Shown: positions 1 through 8,104 of the stretch, in pieces
How the letters are laid out: each line of letters begins with the position of its first letter
How positions within the stretch are numbered: position 1 is the stretch's first letter
Source: Collodictyon triciliatum
Taxonomy: Eukaryota > CRuMs
Length of the DNA: 22,494 bases
NCBI GenBank assembly: GCA_043381765.1
Contig: JBHJMP010000240.1
Location: forward strand, 1-22,494
Reading direction: 5' to 3'
The notes under the pieces: generated by a model
Seen by the model: the letters and a program-made list of their open reading frames with translations, nothing else
What the model was told of the DNA's origin: nothing
Database searches by the model: none
Position numbers and translations under genes: made by a program

Positions 1-221
1 TGTATGTCATGCCCTTCTTTGTTGGGGAGAGTTGATGGGATGTCAGACTCTTTGGGGGCGCGTATCTCCACGCGACAGCGTCTTCCTTTGTTTTCTTCTT
101 TTTTTTTTTTTTTCCCCTTTTTCCCTTTTTTTTTTTTTTTTTGCGCTCTGCAATGGAAAATATGAACAAGCGGAGGAGAATAACAAACTCGTTTGTGTGT
201 TTGGTTGCCATGCTGTCTTGT
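1..221. other. 3' flank of the HP1-like gene, no gene seen
   Basis: This stretch lies downstream of the minus-strand HP1-like gene. It holds two long T runs (about 98-115 and 126-142) and no convincing coding frame. No exact AATAAA is seen on the minus strand. The open frame at 32-259 (+) reads mainly through the T runs and looks like noise. Confidence 0.5.
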
Positions 222-1400
222 TTATGATGGTTTTCGTGATGGCCTGCGTTCAAACGTGAGGCGGGACTCGTAGAATCTGATCACGAGCTGAGGGATCTTG
301 TGGGAAAGCACACTTGATTTGTAAAACGTGATGGTTGGCGGGTCTCCCATGCTGGCGTGTGTGTGTGCGAGTGTGAGTGTGAAGCGTAAGGACGGGTGAG
401 AATAAAGGGATTAGAGGGCTCGAACGAAAGGGCACAGAAGGTGGGTGGAATCAGAGGTCTTGGATGGATGGCGCATACCACTTGACGGCAAGATATACTT
501 GTTCCTTAAACTTGAAGGCACCAAGCACTTCTACAGGCTCGCCTGGGAAGTCAAATTCGTCCTTGTGTATGAGTTTGTACAGAGTCAAGTCTGGATCGGC
601 CGTCGGCTTTGGATGTGTGCTGCTTGCCTGCTCCGTGTTCGAATTGGTTTGATCGGCTAGTACAAGAGATGGCGATGATGATTAGGAAGAGTGTGAGTGA
701 TTGCGAGGGAGATACACACAGTAGGTAAAGCGTTTGAAATGTGGGAATGGTGGTTATAACTGGTGGCAGAGTCCGAGCCGAAATCCAATTGCCGCCTAGC
801 TTTGTTGCGTCGCCTGGGTTCGTTGATGGAGGAGGACGATGCACCTTCTCGCTTGGCCTTGCGAGATGATGAGGATGATGCCTGATCTATCGAGCCACTG
901 CTAAGTCTCTTGGTTTGTGATGGTGTCTGGTTGCTGGGTTTTGTCTTGGGAGAGCGCTTGGAGGATGCTGTTCTTGTTCTCTTTAAGTAATCCATGATAA
1001 GGAGCTCACAGCCAATCAAGTTCCTTTCGTCTTCCCATGATGGCTCGTCATAGCCGACCCACTTGAGAAGATACTTCCAGCGACTCTGTAGTGTGTTGAG
1101 ATCAAACAAATGTAACCAGACAGAAGAGGAGCAAGGGAAGGAAGAAAGAAAGTTTGGGATAACAAGAAGAGAAAGGAAAAGAAATGAAAAGAAAATCCTA
1201 GATGGCGAAGGTATTTTTTCTTCTCTCTGGGGCAGATCTCTTAGTCTTGTGATGTAAATCAAAAGTGAATGTGTCTTGTGAAGGGCTTTGGGATGCCCGG
1301 TGGCATAGACTAGGGCGCTCAGCCTTCAGGGGAGGATTCCTACCTTTTCTTTCTTCCGATCAAGGATCGCCTCAACAGAGTAGATTTCTTTGCTCGACAT
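222..1400 (-). CDS. HP1-like heterochromatin protein (chromo + chromo shadow domain)
   Basis: Predicted 228-aa protein from four exons (minus strand: 1400-1344, 1085-761, 656-482, 351-222). All junctions are GT..AG and keep phase. The N-terminus (residues 5-55) is a chromodomain: IYSVEAILDRKKEK joins SRWKYLLKWVGY across intron 1, giving the aromatic cage Y7, W28 and Y31 that in this family reads methylated H3K9, followed by SWEDERNLIGCELL. Residues about 56-130 are a basic, Ser-rich, probably disordered linker. Residues about 140-220 form a chromo shadow domain ending in HKIPQLVIRFYESRLTF, the typical dimerisation helix. It should bind heterochromatin in the nucleus. The start ATG directly precedes the domain, as in short HP1/Swi6 proteins. 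A stop at 451-453 would end exon 3 early, but splicing at 481 (AA|GTGG) restores the shadow domain, so I read it as intronic. Intron 3 carries a GT/GA-rich microsatellite. Only an exact ortholog name is uncertain. Confidence 0.88.
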
Positions 1401-2166
1401 GTTCTACTTGCGTGAAGCTGCAGCTAGCATCTTTTTTTTTAGCTCTTCTTAGACACCTGACGGGACGCCCAAAAAAAAAGGCATCCAACACGTTCGGAGT
1501 CCACTCGCGCGGGCAGAAGTGAAGGGGCGCATGAATGCCAACACTGAAAGGAATCAGAAAACGCGATATGGCTTAATGTGAGCAGGTAAATAAAAAAAGG
1601 GGAATGATTTGCAGACTGTGTTTATTTGCGTGTTTGATTGGTTCTGTGTCCACAGAATGTTCGAGCCCAGGCCAGAATTGTTGATATATTCTTTACCAAT
1701 CAATGTGAACAAACGTGTTGATCACAACGAGACAAAGTTAAAGAGAACAATATAAAAAAAAACACAATGATTAAAAAGTCTTTTGCTGAGAAACAAGCAA
1801 ACTGAGAGAAAAAGGACACACCCCGGAAAATAATATTATTAAACTGGCTTTTTTTTTTCCTACTTCTCACAACACGCCACATTCTGAAGCCGGAAAAAAA
1901 AAACAAGAAACAAAGAAGCGATCGAAAAGACCGATCCCGAGAAGTACGAGACCGACGCCACGGCCCTGCCCCTTGGAATGCCTACTTAACGTACGCAAAA
2001 TGAGAAGGCCGACGCAGCCAACGCAAAGAGCAAAAAGGTCACTCGGCCACATCCCTTGCAACACAGGTTATGCACCGAGACACACCGACGATCAAGACGC
2101 CAGCTGCCACCGACCCGTGAGTACAACGACCTACTAACAAGACAAAGCGAGCTCTCTGAAACAAGT

Positions 2167-2167
<1 letters not shown>

Positions 2168-2258
<91 letters not shown>
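2168..2258. repeat. (AAT)n microsatellite
   Basis: About 30 near-perfect copies of the trinucleotide AAT/TAA. Poly-Asn and poly-Tyr open frames across it are repeat artefacts. A short similar motif (CCAGCT...CCACCGACCC) appears on either side, near 2100-2116 and 2289-2311. Confidence 0.95.
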
Positions 2259-2261
<3 letters not shown>

Positions 2262-2366
2262 TAACAAAGGGTAATAAAAAAAGGCCTATCCAGCTCCAGC
2301 CACCGACCCACGGGCAACAAGATAATAATGATTATAGCGCTCGGTATTAGTTGCTCTGATTCATTC

Positions 2367-2406
2367 ATTTCTTTTTTCTTTTCTTTTCTTTTCTTTTCTT
2401 TTTTCA
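2367..2406. repeat. (CTTTT)n pyrimidine tract
   Basis: Imperfect pentanucleotide CTTTT repeat. A related CTTTT tract lies at 16719-16741. It ends in a TTTTCATAG that could serve as a splice acceptor for the small open frame that follows. Confidence 0.85.
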
Positions 2407-2434
2407 TAGGGTTTAGGTCTCATTCAGCCTGTAA

Positions 2435-2632
2435 ATGGATAAACTTAATTACAAACGTTGTTACGAACTTGGTTTTATCCCTTTCAAGGACAATACATTT
2501 TATACAACGAAAGTGTACCCATATAAATATATAGCAATTTATTGCACAGACAACCCTCGAATTAAATCTGGATTGACAAAAGCAGAAGCTTTGATGAACC
2601 CCAAAAAAGACCTGAATAATACAATAGTTTAA
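2435..2632 (+). CDS. Small unidentified open frame
   Basis: A 65-codon frame starting MDKLNYKRCYELGF and ending with TAA. It is rich in K, N, Y and I, as expected for AT-rich DNA, but has a plausible protein-like pattern (for example NPRIKSGLTKAEALMNPKKD). I recognise no family. An acceptor-like TTTTTCATAG lies about 25 nt upstream, so it could be a terminal exon. It could also be part of the degenerate mobile-element region that starts about 500 bp downstream. I cannot tell whether it is expressed. Confidence 0.2.
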   Translation: MDKLNYKRCYELGFIPFKDNTFYTTKVYPYKYIAIYCTDNPRIKSGLTKAEALMNPKKDLNNTIV

Positions 2633-3145
2633 TTAGTATATATAGTAAGGTTAAAAATACTAGATAATCTCATTCTATTCCTATAATCAATTTATATTTT
2701 ATTGTTCATTTATGTAATATTATAATTAAAATTCAAAGATTACAAACAAGTCCTTGCCTTGGCCCGGACAGAACCCACCCTATAAACCTGCCAACAAACA
2801 TGCATTTCAAAAAAGCATACTATCCACACTTGCGGCGATAATCATGTTGTTTGGGGGCGATATATTGACTATCAATCACAACAGCTATACGGCCATCCTT
2901 TCGAACTCGCCGAATTGGCTCTCAGCGTTTTATCTGAAATCACTTATAAAAAAACGATGTGTGTTTGTTTGTCACAAAGCGCACACTTTGAGAGTCCCGG
3001 CAGATGCTCAATTTTACATAAATTGGTTATTTTTTTTTTTTTTTTATAGTTTTTGTATTTATAAAATTGACTAATTGAATGAAGTTTTATTAAAATTGAA
3101 AACTCGGTAGTTATCTAAAGGAAAAAGTAAAACGAAGACTTTCAG
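2633..3145. other. AT-rich interval before the Fanzor relic
   Basis: No gene is recognised. The open frame at 2754-3074 (+) is not family-like. A GC-richer patch at 2750-2775 (CCTTGCCTTGGCCCGGACAG) is weakly similar, in reverse complement, to the hairpin sequence at 5079-5103. It could mark the left end of the mobile element, but the match is poor. Confidence 0.25.
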
Positions 3146-5056
3146 ATGAAGAAAAGAAAACGTCTTGAGTCTGAGAATCTAAAGTCTGTAGAACCAGACT
3201 ATCAAAATGTGAAAACATCTCTTAAGTCGATGGTAAAGAATCCGGATGACTATTACAAAATCAACGATACGGTTTTATTGTGTCATAATTTGGTTACCGA
3301 TACTTATCTGTTTACAAGATGCTACATATTTTTTTCCTTTATTCGATTCAACAAGATGTTACATATTGAAATCACAACTACTCCCAACAATCGATGAATT
3401 TTTTTTTTTTTGTACGCTTTAAAGACAGTCTGAATAGCTTCACAAGATAGACCCGCAAGTTTTTTAAAAAAAAAACAGAAATGAATAAAGACATGATGGC
3501 TTTCTATCTCTATGATTTTCGATTCCTTTTGTCCCAAGAAGAATGCTTTCTGTCGGTTAGATTGTCTCATGCACTACCGTACTTGGCGAAGCAAGTATTA
3601 ACAGCTTATCATAATAACATTAAGGAACATTCTGTAAAGAGGTTAATGCGCTTTATAAACCAGACAGTTCCTAAAGATGAGAATATGACGGAAGCTATTA
3701 AAAAGGCAGAGTTACGAAACTTAAAAAAAGCCATATTCAAGAATCTCGAAATACTGGAACAATATAAATAATGGGCTAAAATACATTTGAATCGTATCAT
3801 TCCCAGCGATATTGTAAATGGTATCGAATATGATATCAGAGCCAATCCAGATGAGTAAATTCCAAGTCTGATTTACGTGAATCGCATTTTTGAGGACATT
3901 GAACCAAACTGCTTCAATCAATCCCTATAAGAACTAACAATATACCATGTCATATTACTCTAGATACCGCATGTTTGATAGATCTATTAGTATTATCTGG
4001 AAAATCATTATTAAAGACTAATATATCAGGATGCAAAGATACTCTATGGGATGACTTCTTTGAAATGAAGAGGAGGGTCTTTCATCAAAGAGACTAGAAT
4101 TTTAAATACATGATACAAACAGTCGGCTTGGCGGTGTCATCGTTGTTTGAAAAGAAAGGTATTTCAAATTCAAAATCCAATTATAAACAAAAAACTCAAA
4201 GAATATGGTTATATAGGTGAACTTTCCAAAGAGCAGCTATCTTTATTAGCGACAAAAAATATGTTTGAGTGGACGCAGGCAAGTTTAATTTTGGTTTACA
4301 TGGTGGATGAGGCAGGTAAGAAATTACGTTACACGGCACGCCAAAGAAGACATGATGGCGAACCTCTTAAAATCACAAAATAATCTTGCACGAGAAAGAA
4401 AGTAAAGTACAATGCTTCAGGGATATGCACAGCAACAGGTTTACAAAGTGCTGTTTCTTTTGTTCCCCTGACTTTTGAAGAGAATCAGCAGTTTGAGACA
4501 TCAAGAGTATCTTAAATCGATTTAGAGACAGAACTGAGTAAACATTATTCATGCACCGTCGATTATGAAAAATTCGAAAATGTGTATCTATGAAATCAAG
4601 ATACCAGATAGAATTATTCAGATTTTATGAACAAGTAACTTTTCGAAAGATGAGATGGAGACAGTATGTTAATACAAAAAGAAGTGAACAGTTGTTTATG
4701 GACTGAATCGAAAAGACATTTGGCAAGGATGTTATAATGGTGTATGGAGACTGGAGCAGAAAATCTCAGATGAAATGTTTTATGCCATCAATCGGAAGAG
4801 GATTACGAAAAATACTATCCAAACGTTTTGAAACAGTTTGTGTAAATGAATTTAGAACCTCCAAGATGTGCTGCAACTGCGAAAAAGACTGGAACATATG
4901 AAGCCGAAAGGAACTCAAAAAAGGCGTATATAGATGTCTCACATGTGTATAGAATGCAATCACTCAGAAAGCAAACAAAGTGTATTCTTGACAAGGGACT
5001 TTAACAGCGCTAATGATATACTCAGCAAAGTTCTTCCAATCCTTCAAAAAAATTAA
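3146..5056 (+). pseudogene. Degenerate Fanzor (eukaryotic TnpB-type RNA-guided nuclease) relic
   Basis: The reading frame is broken by stops and frameshifts, but ordered pieces match Fanzor/TnpB architecture. 3146-3397 and 3481-3771 give an N-terminal region with YLAKQVLTAYHNNIKEHSVK. About 3922-4095 gives NIPCHITLDTACLIDLL and TLWDDFFEMKRRVF. 4147-4383 gives KLRYTARQRRHDGEP. About 4638-4900 gives FRKMRWRQYVNTKRSEQLF, then VYGDWSRKSQMKCFMPS and VNEFRTSKMCCNCEKDW. A second half zinc finger, YRCLTC, lies near 4930-4946, and the last RuvC motif RDFNSANDIL at 4994-5023 runs to TAA at 5056. In TnpB-family proteins these correspond to the RuvC-like nuclease with an inserted four-Cys zinc finger. 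The final RuvC Asp, the Glu in VNEF and both CxxC pairs survive. The first RuvC Asp, expected before MFEW at about 4261, is not visible (LATKNMF), and several in-frame stops are present, so it is very unlikely to make an active enzyme. A near-duplicate of about 17 bp occurs at 3314-3330 and 3351-3367. Confidence 0.85.
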
Positions 5057-5078
5057 TTAATCTTCCTCTAAAAAAATA

Positions 5079-5103
5079 GGCTGTCGGGTCAGTCCTGGCA
5101 GCC
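5079..5103 (+). other. GC-rich hairpin just after the Fanzor relic (possible guide-RNA scaffold or element end)
   Basis: GGCTGTC at 5079-5085 pairs with GGCAGCC at 5097-5103 (one G-T pair) around an 11-nt loop. It stands out from the AT-rich surroundings and begins 23 bp after the final stop codon of the relic. In TnpB/Fanzor elements the guide (omega) RNA is typically derived from the 3' end of the element. Assigning that role here is inference from position and structure only. Confidence 0.35.
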
Positions 5104-5644
5104 TTCACTACTACACAAACTTTGTGAAAAAAAGTGGCGAGACATTGGATGCTAGCGCACCAAGTTTACCAATCTTTCGATTGGTATATCCCTTCTAATA
5201 GGCCAGTGTATAACAAAAAGAAAAAGAAAAGAAGTAGAGAAGAAAAAAGCCTACTACTCGTGTTAGTTGTAAATAACTATCTACTCAGTGATTTCAGGTG
5301 TAACCAATACATTTTGTTTCTTTTAATGGTTTTTCTTTATACATAGATTATCATCCATGTCGACATCTGTCTTAACCTTAACACGTTGTACATGACACAG
5401 CCTGCACGAGGACTTATTAGAACGGAAGAAAGCAGGCTTGAACAGCAACTATTCAACCATCTTATTCATCCGTTCACACAAAATTGAATATCGCTATGAT
5501 AAAATATCAAACAAACATAAAATAACTAGACTCGTACCTTCAAAAGACAAAGACGGCAGGATATATATCAATATCTCTCAATATCGGAAAAGAGAAAAGA
5601 AAAGAAAAGCGAGGACTAAAATGCCGTCGAAATACGGTGCCTGA
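5104..5644 (+). other. Unassigned coding-like segments downstream of the Fanzor relic
   Basis: Several plus-strand frames look protein-like but match nothing I know. About 5134-5220 reads HWMLAHQVYQSFDWYIPSNR. About 5347-5475, after an acceptor-like ATACATAG, reads through MTQPARGLIRTEESRLEQQL to a TGA. About 5390-5644 is another open frame with a Lys/Arg-rich end, ISQYRKREKKRKARTK. The first two could be exons of one small gene with an intron between about 5220 and 5346, or cargo or fragments of the mobile element. No start, domain or partner exon fixes a model. Confidence 0.2.
5167..5186. repeat. Perfect short inverted repeat
   Basis: TACCAATC, loop TTTC, GATTGGTA: an 8-bp perfect stem about 110 bp downstream of the Fanzor relic. 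A second small palindrome, CACAAACTTTGTG, lies near 5114-5126. Either could belong to the 3' end of the mobile element or be chance. Confidence 0.5.
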
Positions 5645-6236
5645 GTCTGGCCGATAAGACCACCAGACAAATCCAAGGACAGATAACAACGCAGGCTCCA
5701 CAGGATAGAATATGCAAGACCTTCTCGACGTGGCATGGCGAGTCAGGCGCAACCCGTCGGCGTGAAATGCGTGTGTGTGCGTGGTCGCCGGGTGCTTGTT
5801 TGCTGGTCTCCGGCGGAATGTGGAGCATCGATCCCTTATGTGGAACAGCGCCCGGTTCACAAGACGCTTTGCCACCCGATACCCAATAGGAAACAAACCA
5901 ATTAGGATAATCCTGAAAAGGGAAAAATTGCTCCTCCACAAATGGAATATAGCAACATCATATCCATATCTGGAGCAATACATTCAGCCAAAAAAGGAAC
6001 AGAAAACCCCAAGAACCGTCCCCTCGCACCCAGGCCAAGACCAAAAATCATCATAAAGGAACAATGTCTCACAGTATATCGAATTTCTGCCACTGCACCC
6101 AAAAAAAACCGCCGGAGCAGCCGACAAAGCAAAGCGCACCGCAGCAAACGAGCGAAGCATCGCGCAGTGATTAGCCACCCTTTGATTAATGAGCCGAGCA
6201 AAGATACAAAGTATCGCCCGAAATTAATCACGAGGT
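5645..6236. other. Unassigned GC-richer island with overlapping open frames on both strands
   Basis: Open frames exist on both strands and none is recognised. On the minus strand an ATG at 6160-6158 opens a frame beginning MLRSFAAVRFALSAAPAV, which looks like a mitochondrial presequence or signal peptide. Further along that strand (5939-5616) a 107-aa frame begins MEEQFFPFQDYPNWFVSYW. On the plus strand, 5942-6238 encodes a basic, Pro/Lys-rich 98-aa frame. A minus-strand gene running from about 6160 towards 5616 is possible, but I could not connect exons with consistent splice sites. Confidence 0.2.
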
Positions 6237-6313
6237 GATGAAGAGAAAGAGAGAAAGAGAGAGAGAAAGAGAGAAAGAGAGAAAGAGAGAAAGAGAGAAA
6301 GAGAGAAAGAGAG
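6237..6313. repeat. GA-rich (GAGAGAAA)n repeat running into a gap
   Basis: Purine-only repeat of GAGA/GAAA units that stops at the first N. The gap probably reflects failure to assemble through this repeat. Confidence 0.9.
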
Positions 6314-6595
6314 NNNNNNNNNNNNNNNNNNNNNNNNNNNNNNNNNNNNNNNNNNNNNNNNNNNNNNNNNNNNNNNNNNNNNNNNNNNNNNNNNNNNNNN
6401 NNNNNNNNNNNNNNNNNNNNNNNNNNNNNNNNNNNNNNNNNNNNNNNNNNNNNNNNNNNNNNNNNNNNNNNNNNNNNNNNNNNNNNNNNNNNNNNNNNNN
6501 NNNNNNNNNNNNNNNNNNNNNNNNNNNNNNNNNNNNNNNNNNNNNNNNNNNNNNNNNNNNNNNNNNNNNNNNNNNNNNNNNNNNNNNNNNNNNNN
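6314..6595. other. Assembly gap (282 N)
   Basis: Run of N. The length is not a round number, so the gap size was probably estimated. Exons of the minus-strand gene starting at 6912 may be hidden here. Confidence 0.98.
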
Positions 6596-6843
6596 AAATA
6601 ATATTAATTTATAAACGAGGACAATTCATAAAAGGTTTATTGCAGGGGTAACGCTCTTTCCTCTCATATCTTCAAATAACCCTCTGCTTTTTATAATAAA
6701 AATAATACGATATACACTTGAAGTTCACAAGCTGCGTTTCTTTAAAGGATCTTGGTGTGTTTTTTTCTTTTATGTTTATAAGGGCGAGTAACTACCATGA
6801 AGAAAGAAATAAAGAAAAGGAGAAAGAACTCATAGTCACTCAC

Positions 6844-6912
6844 CAGCAGGTTGAAGCGATACTTGACCGGTTGGGCCCCGATGCGGTTCACCTGCTTTCG
6901 GAAAAACGACAT
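6844..6912 (-). CDS. First exon of a probable NT-type C2 domain protein (partial)
   Basis: A minus-strand ATG (6912-6910) opens a 23-codon exon, MSFFRKQVNRIGAQPVKYRF plus NLL, followed directly by a strong donor GTGAGT at 6843. The short basic leader followed by a K/R-Y/F-x-F-N-L strand resembles the start of the N-terminal C2 domain of EEIG1/EHBP1-type proteins, which have fungal relatives. These domains bind membranes or act as scaffolds. The next strand (usually HELxxVPLVxG) is not found in 6596-6840, nor recognisably below the gap. The remaining exons may therefore lie in the 282-N gap, or the gene may be broken by the mobile-element region. The family call rests on a short match. Confidence 0.4.
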
Positions 6913-8104
6913 CTACAAGAAAAATAACAAGAAACGAGAAACAAGAAAAATTGAAACAAAAGATAGACAAGTAACTCAATAGATAAACAAATAAATAAAT
7001 GAAATAATAAAGAAAAAGAACACAAAAAACAATAAATAAGGTAAGAGGAAAGGAAAGGAAAGGAAAGGAAAGGAAAGGAAAGGAAAGGAAAAGGAGAGAA
7101 AAGTAAAAGGAAACGGAAACAGAATAGATCAATAAAAAAATAAAAAAAGGGGAATGAAAAAGAGAGGAGAAAAGAAAAATTAGAACCAAAAAAAAAAAAA
7201 GAAGGAAGACAGTTCTTGGTCGTCAGAAGTGAACAACACCAAGACGGGTGGCCCGAGCCAATCGAGACCAAACAGCACTCATTCTTTCACAGCTCCTCCA
7301 AGGCTGCTTTGCTTACGCGCATTTCCTCCGTATTAGAGTTTATTGGAGTATAATGCGGCATAACACAGTGTATCCGAGTGCGTTTGTGTGTGCGAAAGCC
7401 GCGCCTCCAAACTGACAGTTTCCGAACAATCGCCCATCCACAAGACTCGAGCGGAGACCCGATTCGATCAGGCTAAACCGTAGCCAAAAGACAAGACGAG
7501 GCCCAAACAAAAACCCATTTTCGCCTCGCTGCGAAGCAATTGGTTTCGATAAACCCGCGGCGCGGCATTCTTTTTGCTCCTCTTCAATTGCGGCCGATTC
7601 CAGCCGTCGAAAGGGGAAGATTTCTCGGAATTATCACAGATAGCCTTAATAGAATGGCCATTTGTGGAATTGAAGGCAAGGGTGGAAGATGTGGTTTCTG
7701 TTGCTGTGGCCTATCGCCTTGGACTGCGAGCCAGGTAGAACGAGAACATTGGGAAGCGGCGCCGAAAGAAGCCCCTTTTCTGTTGTTACAGCATTATTTT
7801 CCCATACATCTGAGTCCAAACAAAAAAAATAATATACAAATATAATAAACCTTATATTTCATACATCTCTTGCATATCTCTTTTTTTATTTTTATTTAAA
7901 AAATGAGAAGGAAGAAGTAGAAAGATAGCCAAAGATACGGCGATTTGTGGGGCTCATAAATAGGAAGAAAGGAAGTGTCCATCACAGGGGTGTAGCGGAC
8001 ACAAATCTTTCATTCATTTTCGTCCTATTTTCCAAGTTGCCGTGTATATCAGAATATCACCACCACTCTCACTCGGTTCTTGAATATTCCAGGACGTGTT
8101 GTAA
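6913..8104. other. Intergenic region between the C2-like exon and the GBP gene; coding-like island at about 7560-7735
   Basis: 6913-7200 is A/G-rich with a (GGAAA)n tract. 7230-7540 is CpG-richer and could be a promoter for the minus-strand C2-like gene. At about 7560-7735 (+) a frame without ATG reads ELSQIALIEWPFVELKARVE and ends at a possible donor, AG|GTAGAAC. The opposite strand is also open there (NSEKSSPFDGWNRPQLKRSK), so the true strand is unclear and I recognise no family. 7800-8104 is AT-rich 3' flank of the GBP gene; no exact polyadenylation hexamer is seen. Confidence 0.3.
7047..7091. repeat. (GGAAA)n purine microsatellite
   Basis: About nine copies of AGGAA/GGAAA in tandem in a purine-rich strand. 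The Phe/Leu/Ser-rich minus-strand frames over it are artefacts. Confidence 0.9.

Larger units (their letters stand above)
1401..2434. other. Intergenic region upstream of the HP1-like gene; coding-like fragment at 1918-1989
   Basis: The first part (1401-1560) is the likely promoter of the HP1-like gene and contains a CpG-rich patch near 1505-1535. I recognise no gene in the rest. A short plus-strand frame at 1918-1989 reads AIEKTDPEKYETDATALPL and stops with TAA after GMPT. It has charged, protein-like composition but no start codon or partner exon, so it may be the tail of an unknown gene or chance. The sequence at 1990-2160 is fairly GC-rich, with open frames on both strands and no recognisable motif. 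The (AAT)n and pyrimidine tracts here are listed separately. Confidence 0.3.

Noticed and set aside
445-660. Plus-strand 71-aa and 62-aa frames
   Set aside because: They are antisense to exon 3 of the HP1-like gene.
2039-2407. Minus-strand frame with poly-Tyr and plus-strand frame with poly-Asn
   Set aside because: Both are translations of the (AAT)n microsatellite; flanking residues match no family.
6235-6651. 138-aa frame across the N gap
   Set aside because: It consists of a GA repeat and N positions, so it is not evidence of coding.
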